Of a DNA stretch of 57,634 bases, positions 40,455-48,947 are shown piece after piece. The DNA is taken from the NCBI GenBank assembly GCA_900541055.1, contig UQHZ01000012.1, forward strand, positions 1-57,634, in the 5' to 3' direction. Under the pieces are notes generated by a model, which was not told where the DNA came from, did no database searches, and saw only the letters and a program-made list of their open reading frames with translations. The first letter of the stretch is position 1. Every line of letters starts with the position of its first letter. Origin of the DNA: an uncultured Collinsella sp. (GTDB lineage: Bacteria; Actinomycetota; Coriobacteriia; Coriobacteriales; Coriobacteriaceae). A program made the position numbers and the translations under genes.

Positions 40455-41849
40455 CTAATTCAAGTTAAGATGGACCAAAAGAGCTTCGCGATCGTTGGGA
40501 ATGTTGTCTTCGATCACGGCGTCGAGGGCGGAGTTGAGAAGCTGCCCCAGTTCCGGCCCGGGCTTGACTCCAGCACGGATCAGGTCGCCGCCGTTGATGG
40601 CGAGCATCTTGAGCGTATAGGGCTCCCCCGCCCTCAGCAGATCGTGCGCCATCGCGCGCATCTCCTCAATCGTCTCAACGTAATAGAAGCACGACGGGGC
40701 CTTGCCAAGTGTGTCGGCACGCTTAAGGTCCATGAGCTCGTCAATCAGGCGGGCCGTGTCGACGCCCTCACCCGAAAGCGCGCGCATCATATTGAGCAGA
40801 CAGGAGCGCTCGGGGCGCAGCGGCTTGTCATGGTATTTGATGAGCAGGCACACGTCGCGCACCAAGTCGTGCGAGAGCGCCAGGCGATCCATAATGACGC
40901 GCGCCTTCTTGGCGCCGAGCTCGGGATGACCGTAGAAGTGTCCGCTACCGGCATGGTCGACCGTGAAGCACTCGGGCTTGGACACATCGTGCAAAAACGC
41001 CGCCCACATAAGGCTCGACGAGGGCGCGACGCCGTCACACAGCGCGAGCTCCCCCGCCACCGTCAGCACACGGGCGATATGCACGTAGACGTTAAACGCA
41101 TGATAGACACTGCGCTGATCAAACCCGCGACCCGCTGCCAACTCGGGCACGGCGGCGCAGATGAGCTCGGGATAGCGGAGCATCGCGTCTCCCCCATGAC
41201 CGGTCGAAAGAATGCCCTCGAGCTCAATACCCACACGCTCACGCGCCACGGCATCGAGCAGCGGCGCGCACTCGGCAAGCGCACGCTTGGTCTCGGGCTC
41301 AATCATAAAGTCCAGACGGCAGGCAAAGCGCACCGCACGCAGCATGCGCAGGGCGTCCTCGTTAAAGCGACGCTTGGGATCGCCGACAGCGCGAATCAGC
41401 TTGCGCTCCAAGTCACCCTGGCCGTCGTAGCGGTCGACAAGCCCGCGCTCGGGATGCCAGGCCATGGCATTGACGGTAAAGTCGCGGCGCGCCAGATCGT
41501 CCTCGAGCGAGGCGGCACGATCCACACTCTGGGGATGACGACCATCGGTGTAAAAGCCATCCAGACGGTACGTGGTGACCTCGATACGCTCGCCATCGGA
41601 AATAGCCGTGATTCCGCCAAATTTAATGCCCGATTCCACAACTGCGATGCCGGCGGCCTCGAGCGCCGCTTTGGACTCCTGCCACAGGCCGCTACAGCAC
41701 ATATCAACATCGTGGCTGGGGTACCCCATAAGGGCGTCGCGCACCCAACCGCCCACGTACCAAGCCTCAAGACCAGCCGCTTCAAGCGCGCGCAGGACGC
41801 GCAGGGACGCATCGGACGGTTGAGTACCGTTGAGCGAAACATTGCACAT
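40455..41849 (-). CDS. cca: CCA-adding tRNA nucleotidyltransferase
   Basis: Adds or repairs the 3' CCA of tRNAs. It has 464 residues. The nucleotidyltransferase head has YVGGWVRDALMG (about 31-42) and the metal-binding SHDVDMC, followed by the RRDFTVNAMAW motif (about 120-130) and the RRFNEDALRMLRAVRFACRL motif in two parts. The C-terminal HD domain shows FLHDVSKPECF and KYHDKPLR, as in HD-containing bacterial forms. CAGGAGG lies upstream of the ATG. The window's tRNA-Glu already encodes CCA, so repair is the likely role for that tRNA. Confidence 0.95.
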   Translation of the reverse strand: MCNVSLNGTQPSDASLRVLRALEAAGLEAWYVGGWVRDALMGYPSHDVDMCCSGLWQESKAALEAAGIAVVESGIKFGGITAISDGERIEVTTYRLDGFYTDGRHPQSVDRAASLEDDLARRDFTVNAMAWHPERGLVDRYDGQGDLERKLIRAVGDPKRRFNEDALRMLRAVRFACRLDFMIEPETKRALAECAPLLDAVARERVGIELEGILSTGHGGDAMLRYPELICAAVPELAAGRGFDQRSVYHAFNVYVHIARVLTVAGELALCDGVAPSSSLMWAAFLHDVSKPECFTVDHAGSGHFYGHPELGAKKARVIMDRLALSHDLVRDVCLLIKYHDKPLRPERSCLLNMMRALSGEGVDTARLIDELMDLKRADTLGKAPSCFYYVETIEEMRAMAHDLLRAGEPYTLKMLAINGGDLIRAGVKPGPELGQLLNSALDAVIEDNIPNDREALLVHLNLN

Positions 41850-41941
41850 GCCTATGGCCTCCTGCGACTATCAAATTGGCTATCGATTGCGTCTGCAAGA
41901 AGTCTAGCAAGAAACAGCCTCCACTGCACACGCAAGTCCGA

Positions 41942-41980
41942 TAAACAAAAACGCATCCGTCCTAGTCTAAGACGGATGCG
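41942..41980 (-). terminator. Terminator at the end of the PTS/PfkB operon
   Basis: Perfect arms CGCATCCGTC (41952-41961) and GACGGATGCG (41971-41980), followed on the minus strand by TTTTTGTTTAT. It separates the first PfkB gene from cca. Confidence 0.92.
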
Positions 41981-42013
41981 AAATAATCAAACTATTCAGA
42001 CAAGGTGCCGGAA

Positions 42014-42946
42014 CTAGCAGACCTGGCGAACCTCGATGTGCTTCTTATATTCGTCCACCTTGGCAAAATCCCCCAGACCGGGGCACTCGACCACGTTGGC
42101 GCCAGTGGCCATCGAAAGGCGCAGGGCGTCCTCGACGCGCTCGGGAGCGTCGTGCCACACGGACAGGAAGGCAGCGAGCGAGGAATCGCCGGCGCAGACG
42201 GTCGACAGCAGCTTGACCTCAAAGGTGCGGTTGGCAAACCAGATGTGCTCGCCGTTGGAGAAATACGCGCCATCGCCACCAAGGGTCAGCAGTACATTCT
42301 TGGCGCCCTTGGCGTGCAGCTCGGCCATCGCGCCCTTGACGGACTCGTCGTCGCCACCGCTCACCTTAATGCCAAAGATGTCGAGCAGCTCGTCGTCATT
42401 GGGCTTGATCAGCAGCGGCTCCATGGCAATAAGGTCTGCCAGCTGATGGCTCGAGATGTCGAGGACGAACTCGGCCCCCTTGGCCTTGACGCGGCGCAGG
42501 ACCTCGGCCAGGAAGCCCTCGGAAGTGTTGGGAGGCAGCGAGCCGCTGATAACCAGGCAGGTCATGTCATCGAGCGAATCGATGAGCTCAAACATCTCCT
42601 GCTCATTGGCCTCGTTGATGGCGGCACCAGCGTTGACCATGTTGTACTCAGTGTCGGGGCCGGCATTAAGGAACACGTTGACGCGCGTGATGCCGTCGGT
42701 CCACACAGGCTTGACGGGCACGCCCAGGGCCTCGGCGCCCTTAACGATGAACTCACCCGAGAAGCCGGCGAAGAAACCCAGGATCGTGGTGTCGACACCG
42801 TAGTGGTCAAGCGTAAACGAGACGTTGAGGCCCTTGCCGTTGGGCGTGTAGACGGCGTTGCGGGTACGCGTGACGGTGTTGGCGTCAAGACCGTCGCAGG
42901 CGATGTTGTAGTCAATGGCGGGATTTGCAGTGAGCGTGTAAATCAT
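42014..42946 (-). CDS. 1-phosphofructokinase-like PfkB kinase (first copy)
   Basis: Probably phosphorylates a sugar phosphate delivered by the PTS, most simply fructose 1-phosphate to the 1,6-bisphosphate. It has 310 residues. TANPAIDYN at the start, NGKGLNVSF (about 38-46), VISGSLPPN and the catalytic region VCAGDSSLAAF (about 257-267) follow the PfkB/FruK plan, with Asp of AGD as the base. Two departures are shared with the neighbouring copy: NGKG for the usual GGKG and Cys-Ala-Gly-Asp for Gly-Ala-Gly-Asp. AAAGGAAC supports the ATG at 42946. It might equally be a tagatose-phosphate kinase. Confidence 0.85.
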   Translation of the reverse strand: MIYTLTANPAIDYNIACDGLDANTVTRTRNAVYTPNGKGLNVSFTLDHYGVDTTILGFFAGFSGEFIVKGAEALGVPVKPVWTDGITRVNVFLNAGPDTEYNMVNAGAAINEANEQEMFELIDSLDDMTCLVISGSLPPNTSEGFLAEVLRRVKAKGAEFVLDISSHQLADLIAMEPLLIKPNDDELLDIFGIKVSGGDDESVKGAMAELHAKGAKNVLLTLGGDGAYFSNGEHIWFANRTFEVKLLSTVCAGDSSLAAFLSVWHDAPERVEDALRLSMATGANVVECPGLGDFAKVDEYKKHIEVRQVC

Positions 42947-43075
42947 GAATGTTCCTTTCACGAAGCAACGTGTTAATGAAAGTATATTCCACGCATCGAC
43001 AAAAGGCTAGGACAACTCGGTGAACGGTGTGGAAGCGATGAAGTACGGCAGGACACGTCTCCCCCATGGCGGAAC

Positions 43076-43107
43076 AAAAAAGGCGCCCCGGCCGAAACCG
43101 GGGCGCC
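43076..43107 (-). terminator. Terminator between the two PfkB genes
   Basis: Perfect arms GGCGCCCCGG (43082-43091) and CCGGGGCGCC (43098-43107) followed on the minus strand by six T. A strong terminator inside the cluster means the first PfkB gene may have its own promoter or rely on read-through. Confidence 0.93.
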
Positions 43108-43135
43108 GCATGCGCACGAATATGTCGCGTTTCGA

Positions 43136-44068
43136 TTACTGACGATCGAGCTTGCGGACAGCAACGCGCTTGCTGTACTCATCGACGTGACCGAAGTCGC
43201 CGATGCCGACGGACTCGGCAACGTTGGCGCCGGTGGCCATAGCGAGCTTCATGGCCTCCTCGACGTTGTCGCGATCCCTGTACCACTTGTGCAGGAACGC
43301 AGCAAGGGTGCAGTCGCCGGCGCAGACGGAAGAAACCAGCTTGATGTTGAACTCACGCTTGGCGTACCAGATGTCCTCGCCGTTGGAGAAGTAAGCGTCG
43401 CCGCGGCTACCACGGGTGAGCAGCACGTTCTGAACGCCAGCGTCGTGAGCCATCTTCATGGCGACGCGAACCTCGTCGTCGGTGTCGACCGGCACGCCGA
43501 AGATGGCCTTCATCTCGTGATGGTTCGGCTTGATGAGCAGCGGCTTCTTGTGAGCGAGCTCCTTGAGCTTGTCGGAGGACAGGTCCAAGACGACGTCGGC
43601 GCCACGAGCCTGAGCGTGCTCCATGACCTGAGCCAGGAAGTCGGGCGTAGCTTTGGGAGGAACGGAGCCGGAGACAATCAGGCACTCGAGATCGCCCGCG
43701 GTGTCCAGGATGTTGTAGAGCTCCTCCTGGTGCTGCGGCGTGATCGGAGCACCCGGGTTCAGGATGCCGTACTCGTGCTGGCCATCGTTGACGTAGGTGT
43801 TAATGCGCGTGATACCGTCGGTCCAGACCGGGCGGCAGAGGCAACCCAGGTTCATGACCTCCTCGACGATGAACTTGCCCGTGAAGCCAGCGAAGAAGCC
43901 GAGTGCGACGGTGTCGACGCCCATCTTCTTAAAGGCGAAGGACACGTCGAGGCCCTTGCCGTTAGCCGTGTAGCTGGCCGAACCGGTGCGGACGTTCTCG
44001 TCGGGCTCGAGCGGAGAGCTCGAAACCGTCATGTCGACAGCCGGGTTAGCGGTTAGCGTGTAGAACAT
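43136..44068 (-). CDS. 1-phosphofructokinase-like PfkB kinase (second copy)
   Basis: Paralogue of the adjacent PfkB protein, 310 residues, of the same length and plan (TANPAVDMTVS; NGKGLDVSF; VSGSVPPKATPD; VCAGDCTLAAF). The Asn of the conserved GKGxNV motif, which contacts the sugar in PfkB kinases, is Asp here, so its substrate may differ from the first copy. A small hairpin (TACAG/CTGTA) overlaps the GGGGGT ribosome site before the ATG. It lies 74 bases after ptsI with an inverted repeat between. Confidence 0.85.
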   Translation of the reverse strand: MFYTLTANPAVDMTVSSSPLEPDENVRTGSASYTANGKGLDVSFAFKKMGVDTVALGFFAGFTGKFIVEEVMNLGCLCRPVWTDGITRINTYVNDGQHEYGILNPGAPITPQHQEELYNILDTAGDLECLIVSGSVPPKATPDFLAQVMEHAQARGADVVLDLSSDKLKELAHKKPLLIKPNHHEMKAIFGVPVDTDDEVRVAMKMAHDAGVQNVLLTRGSRGDAYFSNGEDIWYAKREFNIKLVSSVCAGDCTLAAFLHKWYRDRDNVEEAMKLAMATGANVAESVGIGDFGHVDEYSKRVAVRKLDRQ

Positions 44069-44095
44069 TTACAGTACCCCCTGTATATGTGAGGG

Positions 44096-44125
44096 CCGCG
44101 TGGCCGGCCCATTCCAACCACGCGG
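44096..44125 (-). other. Intercistronic hairpin between ptsI and the PfkB gene
   Basis: CCGCGTGG (44096-44103) and CCACGCGG (44118-44125) form a stem without a U-run. It could stabilise or space the transcript; no termination is expected. Confidence 0.45.
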
Positions 44126-44142
44126 TTACCTCTGATACCAAA

Positions 44143-45846
44143 TTAGCGAGCTGCGGACTCGAGCAGTGCCTTGACCTCGGCGGCGGTGTTGCAGGCGAGC
44201 GCCTTCTCGGCGAGCTCGTCGCACTCGGCCTTGGTCCACTGGCTGATGGTCTTACGGGCGCGCAGGATCGACGGAGCACTCATCGAGAACTCCTCCAGGC
44301 CCCAGCTGATCAGCAGCGGCTCGAGCAGCGGATCGGCAGCGGCCTCGCCGCACATACCGACCATGATGCCGGCCTTCACGCCGCTCTCGATGATGTTCTT
44401 GAGCGAGCGGAGCACGGCGGGATAGTAAACCTGGTACAGGTTGGAGATGGTGTCGTTACCACGGTCGGCGCACATGGTGTAGCCGATCAGGTCGTTGGTG
44501 CCGATGGAGAAGAAGTCGGCAACCTCGGCAAGACGGTCTGCGAGCAGCGAAGCGGCGGGCGTCTCGACCATGATGCCGACCTCGATGTTCTCGTTGAACT
44601 TGCGACCCTCTTCGGTCAGCTCGGCCTTGCACTGCTCGACGAGCTCCTTGACAGCCAAGACCTCCTCGACGCAGGTGACGAGCGGGATCATGATCTTGAC
44701 GTCACCGAAGGCGCTAGCGCGCAGCAGAGCGCGGAGCTGGACCTTGTACTGATCGGGATTGGCCAGGCAGTAACGCACGGCGCGGAAGCCCATGAAGGGG
44801 TTGTCTTCCTTGACCATATGCAGATACGGAATCTCCTTGTCGCCACCCACATCGAGCGTGCGGATGATGACCGGAGCGCCCTTGAGCGCGCCGGCGACCT
44901 TACGGTAGGCGTTGAACTGCTCCTCCTCGGAAGGAAGCTCAGCAGAATCCATGAACAGGAACTCGGAGCGGAACAGACCGATGGCCTCGGCGTCGTGATC
45001 GAGCGCGTTGGGCACGTCATCGGGGTTACCAATGTTGCAGGCGATGATCTTCTTGATGCCATCGGCAGTCACGGACGGCTTGCCACGGAAGGCCTCGAGG
45101 GCTGCCTTCTCGGCAGCGAAGGCCTCGGCCTTGGCGGTGTAGGCGGCGAGCGTCTCCTCGTCGGGATCGGCCTCAACGATACCCTTGCCACCGTCGACGA
45201 CAACGGTCATACCGTTGCGAAGCGCGGTGCAGCTGTTGGAAACCGAAAGGACAGCCGGGATCTCGAGGGCGCGCGCAATAATCGCGGAGTGCGACGTGCG
45301 GCCACCGGTCTCGGTGACGATACCGGCAACGTGGGCCTTATCGATCGTGGCGGTCATGGACGGCGTGAGGTCGTGCACGACAACGACGGTGTTCTCAGGC
45401 AGGACGGAGAGGTCGACGACCTCCTTGCCCAGCAGCTCGGCCAGAATACCGGTGCGGATGTCGGCGATGTCGGCCGCGCGCAGACGGAACATCTCGTCGT
45501 CCATGGACAGGAACATGTTCTCGAACATGGTCGAGGTGTCCATGAGCGCCTGCTCGGCGCAGGTACCGCCGTCAATGGCGGCGTTGATGGCGTCAGTCAT
45601 GCCCGGGTCCTGAGCCAGGACAATGTGTCCGCTCATGATCTCGGCCTCGGCCTCGCCCACCGTCTCCTTCATATGGTCGGCCTGAGCCTGGGTCTTCTCG
45701 CAGAAGACCGAAAGAGCGGACTGATAGCGCTCCTTCTCTGCTGCCGAATCAGCAACCTCGTGCGGCTCAAACGTCAAGTCGGGATCGACGGCGACCATGA
45801 CGGTGCCGATACCGATGCCCTCGGAAGCGTTGACTCCCTGATACAT
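44143..45846 (-). CDS. ptsI: Phosphoenolpyruvate-protein phosphotransferase (Enzyme I)
   Basis: Takes phosphate from phosphoenolpyruvate and gives it to HPr, starting all PTS transport. It has 567 residues. The phosphorylated histidine is in TETGGRTSHSAIIARALEIP (H186). The C-terminal PEP-binding domain has LFRSEFLFMD, GFRAVRYCL, GIMVETPAA and the active cysteine in MVGMCGEAAAD. The start at 45846 is chosen because AGAGAGGA lies six bases upstream; the ATG at 45852 touches that site. It follows ptsH with a terminator-like hairpin between. Confidence 0.96.
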   Translation of the reverse strand: MYQGVNASEGIGIGTVMVAVDPDLTFEPHEVADSAAEKERYQSALSVFCEKTQAQADHMKETVGEAEAEIMSGHIVLAQDPGMTDAINAAIDGGTCAEQALMDTSTMFENMFLSMDDEMFRLRAADIADIRTGILAELLGKEVVDLSVLPENTVVVVHDLTPSMTATIDKAHVAGIVTETGGRTSHSAIIARALEIPAVLSVSNSCTALRNGMTVVVDGGKGIVEADPDEETLAAYTAKAEAFAAEKAALEAFRGKPSVTADGIKKIIACNIGNPDDVPNALDHDAEAIGLFRSEFLFMDSAELPSEEEQFNAYRKVAGALKGAPVIIRTLDVGGDKEIPYLHMVKEDNPFMGFRAVRYCLANPDQYKVQLRALLRASAFGDVKIMIPLVTCVEEVLAVKELVEQCKAELTEEGRKFNENIEVGIMVETPAASLLADRLAEVADFFSIGTNDLIGYTMCADRGNDTISNLYQVYYPAVLRSLKNIIESGVKAGIMVGMCGEAAADPLLEPLLISWGLEEFSMSAPSILRARKTISQWTKAECDELAEKALACNTAAEVKALLESAAR

Positions 45847-45897
45847 TCCCATTCCTCTCTCCGTGTCATGTGATAAAGCGTTTTGCCATATCCATGA

Positions 45898-45936
45898 CAA
45901 AAGAGCGCAGCTACCTTAGAACAGGTCACTGCGCCC
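45898..45936 (-). terminator. Terminator-like hairpin between ptsH and ptsI
   Basis: GCGCAG (45905-45910) pairs with CTGCGC (45929-45934), and an inner ACCT/AGGT extends it. The minus strand continues TCTTTTGTC. Partial termination here would make more HPr than Enzyme I. Confidence 0.6.
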
Positions 45937-45979
45937 CCAAATATGAACTTAGTTGTTCAACATGCGACCCGTTTGAGTT

Positions 45980-46243
45980 CTACTCGCCAAGACCGCTCTT
46001 GATGAGCTCGATGGCAGCAGCCAGAGCCTCGGCCTCGTCGGCGCCGTCGCACTTGACCTCGACCTCGGTACCGCAGGGGATACCAGCAGCCATGAGGGCC
46101 ATCGGGGACTTGCCGTTGACCTCCTTCTCGGGGGTGACGACCGTCACGTCACAGGCGTACTTGCCCATGGTGGAGGCGAACAGACCAGCCGGACGCATGT
46201 GCAGACCCTGAGGATTAACGAGGGTAGCCTTCTCAGAAACCAT
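45980..46243 (-). CDS. ptsH: Phosphocarrier protein HPr
   Basis: An 87-residue carrier between Enzyme I and sugar permeases. The phosphorylated histidine is H15 in NPQGLHMRPAG. The Gram-positive regulatory serine is S46 in VNGKSPMALMAAG, suggesting control by an HPr kinase, although no hprK is visible in this window. AAAAAGGAG lies upstream of the ATG. It is between fruA and ptsI on the same strand. Confidence 0.97.
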   Translation of the reverse strand: MVSEKATLVNPQGLHMRPAGLFASTMGKYACDVTVVTPEKEVNGKSPMALMAAGIPCGTEVEVKCDGADEAEALAAAIELIKSGLGE

Positions 46244-46510
46244 AATTGACTCCTTTTTGTGTTTAACCCCTGTCATGCATGTGGCAGGAGTCAGATTCAC
46301 GACGTTGTTTATATTAACTCACATCAAACGGTTTTTCATTGTGTTTCACACGAATTGTTGGACAGATGTGTTTGTCGTCCGCTTGCTCGCCCACAGGGGC
46401 CCGTGCGCGAGCTGCGGAAACTCGGTCGGTCCAGAGCAATATCGGCGAAACGGAATTCTGGCTGAGGATCTGTTCGCGACAAAGACTCAATGGGCAGTTC
46501 CCTCTATGTC

Positions 46511-46593
46511 CTTCTGTAAGTTGCGATGAAATAGGGACTGATATTTCGGTTGAAACGTTTAAACAGTCCCTATTTCACCGCAACTTACAGAAG
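46511..46593. repeat. Palindrome family copy 3 (longest arms)
   Basis: Arms 46511-46540 and 46564-46593 are 30 bases with one mismatch; the shared core is GTAAGTTGCGATGAAATAGG on the left. The 23-base loop is unlike the loops at 12990 and 37972. In this copy the likeness extends to flanking CTTCT/AGAAG. Confidence 0.93.
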
Positions 46594-46599
46594 GGAATG

Positions 46600-46637
46600 A
46601 AAAAAGGCGGGGGCTCCGAGTGGAGTCCTCGCCTTTG
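46600..46637 (-). terminator. Terminator of fruA
   Basis: AAAGGCGGGGGCTCC (46603-46617) pairs with GGAGTCCTCGCCTTT (46622-46636) with few mismatches, followed on the minus strand by a T run. It lies 35 bases after the fruA stop. Confidence 0.88.
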
Positions 46638-46671
46638 TTACAGGGGGCGATGGTATTCGCGTGTTGCGGGA

Positions 46672-48675
46672 TTAGACCAGACGGGCGTTGATCGTCTTGG
46701 CGATCTCGGCGGCGTCGGTGGAACCCTTGACGGTGGCACGGAAGTCCTCGTCCATGAGCGCCTCGGCGACCTTGGACAGGATCTTGAGGTGCGTAGTGCC
46801 GGCCTGGGCACCGGGGATGAGCAGGGCGATAGCCACGTTGACGGGAGCGCCGTCCATGGTGTCCCAACCGGTCACGCCGGACTCGTCCTTGACGACGATG
46901 ACGGCAGCCTCGGTAATGGCGTCGGACTTGGCATGCGGGATGGCGAAGCCCTCCATCATGCCTGTGGTGCCCTCGGCCTCGCGGGCCAGGAAGGCGTTCA
47001 TCACGGCGTCGGCGTCGCTGGCGATACCGGCCTTGACGGCCTGGTTGGAAACGAAGCTCAGAGCCTCGTCACGAGAAGCGAAGTCCTCGGCGACAAAGAC
47101 ATTCTCGACCTTCACGAAGTCGGCAGCCTCGGCCTTGGGGGCCTCGACGGCAGCGGCCTTGGGAGCCTCAACGGGCTTGGCTGCAGGAGCGGCCTTCTGG
47201 TTCTTCTCGAAGTCGTACTTCTTGAAGGCCACGAACAGGATGCCACCGACAACAGCGCCGATGAGGATCGCGAGGACCCAAAGCGGACCGTTCTCGACAA
47301 CGGGCAGGACCAGGAAGCCACCGTGAGGCGCCGGATCGTGAACGTTGAACATAATGGTCAGGATCGAAGCGATAGAGGAACCGAGCATCATGATGGGCAT
47401 GACGGGCCAGATGTTCTTGGTCATGAACGGAATGGCGCCCTCGGTGATGTGGGTGCAACCAAGGATGAGGTTGACGACACCGGCGTCGTGATCCTCCTGG
47501 CTGAAGTACTTCTTGCCGACAACGACGGCAAAGGTGGTGATCAGCGGCGGAACGATGCAGGCGGCGGAGACGGCAGCCATGAAGTTGGTGCCGAAGTTAT
47601 AGGTATCGGTGCCAACACCGGCGGCCAGAGCCTCGGTGAGCATAGCGGTACCGGTGACGTAAGCAGCCTTGTTGACCGGGCCGCCCATGTCAAAGGCGCA
47701 CATGCAGCCGATAGCAAGACCCAGGACAACGGCGCCAGAGGCGGACAGGCCCTTGAGGAAGTCCATCATGGCGGTGTTGATAGCAGCCATGGGGCCGGAA
47801 ATGCCGAGCATGACCAGGCCGACAATAGCCGTCGAGAACAGCGGGTACAGGAAGATGGCCTTGAGGCCGTCCAGGTTCTTGGGCAGGCCGGCAAAGACCT
47901 TCTCGAGCAGCAAGATGACATAGCCGGCGAGGAAGCCGCCGACGATGCCGCCCAGGAAGCCGAAGCCCACGCCGGCGCCACCGGCGTCGATCATGCCGGT
48001 CTCGGCGTTAACAGGCAGGCCCTGGATGGCGATCATACCGGCAACAAAGCCGGGGACGAGCGCCGGGCGCTTGCCGATGGATTCGGCGATGTAGGCGGAA
48101 AGCACCGGAACCATAAGGTTCATGGCGATGCCGCCGATGATCTTGAGCATCGCAGCAAAGCTGTTGTAGTCAGACGCCGTCGAATCGAAGGACGTAATGC
48201 CCCAAAGGAACGAGACGGCGGTCAGGACACCACCGGCAACGACGAAGACCAGCATATGGCTGACGCCGTTCATGAGGTGCTTGTAGATGACGTGGCCGAT
48301 GGACTCCTTCTCCTCGACCTCGTCCTCGACATCGGCAGCAGCTGCAACCGTGTCGTCACCCTTGGCGGCGAGCGCGCGGTCAATCAGCTTACCGGCGGCC
48401 TCAACGGACAGGGCCTTGGAAACACCAACGGAAACCATGGGCTTGCCGGCGAAACGCTCAGCCTGGACATCCTTATCGGCTGCGACGACGACGGCCTTGG
48501 CGCCAGCGATCTCGCTCTTGGTGAGCTCGTTCTCGACACCGACCTGGCCATGAGTCTCGACCTTAATGGTCAGACCGCGCTCGGCAGCTGCCTTCTCCAG
48601 CGCCTCCTTCGCCATGAAGGTGTGCGCAATGCCGGTCGGGCAACCGGTCGCGGCGATGATGTCAAACTTAGCCAT
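46672..48675 (-). CDS. fruA: Fructose-type PTS permease EIIBCA
   Basis: Imports and phosphorylates a sugar, most likely fructose. The 667-residue chain has EIIB first (about 1-100, phosphocysteine C12 in ATGCPTGIAHT), then EIIC (about 130-480, with the FNVHDPAPHGG motif near its end), an Ala/Lys/Pro-rich linker (about 500-530) and EIIA last (about 530-667, phosphohistidine in FAIPHAKSD, about 581). The ATG at 48675 has AAGAAGGAGGG upstream; an upstream extension looks unrelated. A regulator of the RpiR family is divergent. Mannose- or 2-O-glycerate-type substrates cannot be excluded. Confidence 0.94.
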   Translation of the reverse strand: MAKFDIIAATGCPTGIAHTFMAKEALEKAAAERGLTIKVETHGQVGVENELTKSEIAGAKAVVVAADKDVQAERFAGKPMVSVGVSKALSVEAAGKLIDRALAAKGDDTVAAAADVEDEVEEKESIGHVIYKHLMNGVSHMLVFVVAGGVLTAVSFLWGITSFDSTASDYNSFAAMLKIIGGIAMNLMVPVLSAYIAESIGKRPALVPGFVAGMIAIQGLPVNAETGMIDAGGAGVGFGFLGGIVGGFLAGYVILLLEKVFAGLPKNLDGLKAIFLYPLFSTAIVGLVMLGISGPMAAINTAMMDFLKGLSASGAVVLGLAIGCMCAFDMGGPVNKAAYVTGTAMLTEALAAGVGTDTYNFGTNFMAAVSAACIVPPLITTFAVVVGKKYFSQEDHDAGVVNLILGCTHITEGAIPFMTKNIWPVMPIMMLGSSIASILTIMFNVHDPAPHGGFLVLPVVENGPLWVLAILIGAVVGGILFVAFKKYDFEKNQKAAPAAKPVEAPKAAAVEAPKAEAADFVKVENVFVAEDFASRDEALSFVSNQAVKAGIASDADAVMNAFLAREAEGTTGMMEGFAIPHAKSDAITEAAVIVVKDESGVTGWDTMDGAPVNVAIALLIPGAQAGTTHLKILSKVAEALMDEDFRATVKGSTDAAEIAKTINARLV

Positions 48676-48802
48676 GTGTCCCTCCTTCTTGAGTACAGCG
48701 CCCGCGGGCGCTCCCCTACACGCGCTTCGATGCGCGTTTTTCCACAACTGAAAGATACCAACCTACCGTCCGCGTGAGAAGAGGCAAGGTGCAATTCTCC
48801 GG

Positions 48803-48845
48803 TGAAAGGTTCTTTCATAACCGTAAACGGTAGGTGAAAGTTTAC
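48803..48845. promoter_or_regulatory. Candidate RpiR operator region
   Basis: TGAAAG-GTT-CTTTCA (48803-48817) is a perfect 6-3-6 inverted repeat. GTAAAC/GTTTAC (48823-48828 and 48840-48845) is a second one, and GGTGAAAG is repeated in both. They lie between the divergent fruA and RpiR genes. Assignment to the regulator is inference. Confidence 0.4.
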
Positions 48846-48947
48846 CATCAACACTTGAAACGGCAAGGTGTATCTTGTAATTGAAAATGCCCGTATACTA
48901 TGGCATTGCAAATCAAATTAGATTTTCATGCCAACCAGGAGCCATCC

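Larger units (their letters stand above)
46244..46671 (-). other. Long gap between fruA and ptsH
   Basis: This 428-base gap holds the fruA terminator (46600-46637), palindrome copy 3 (46511-46593) and, in 46244-46345, an AT-rich stretch that probably contains the ptsH promoter (TAATAT around 46312 on the minus strand, no convincing -35). Nothing protein-like is seen in 46345-46510. Confidence 0.5.

Noticed and set aside
40470..42017. 515-residue open frame opposite cca
   Set aside because: Antisense shadow of a well-supported cca gene; no ribosome site and no recognisable domain.
44089..45873. 594-residue open frame opposite ptsI
   Set aside because: Mirror of the ptsI codon pattern; low-complexity Leu/Gly/Asp/His protein without motifs.
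46339..48777. 812-residue open frame opposite fruA
   Set aside because: It runs through a palindrome and a terminator and is antisense to EIIBCA; composition is typical of a GC-rich shadow.
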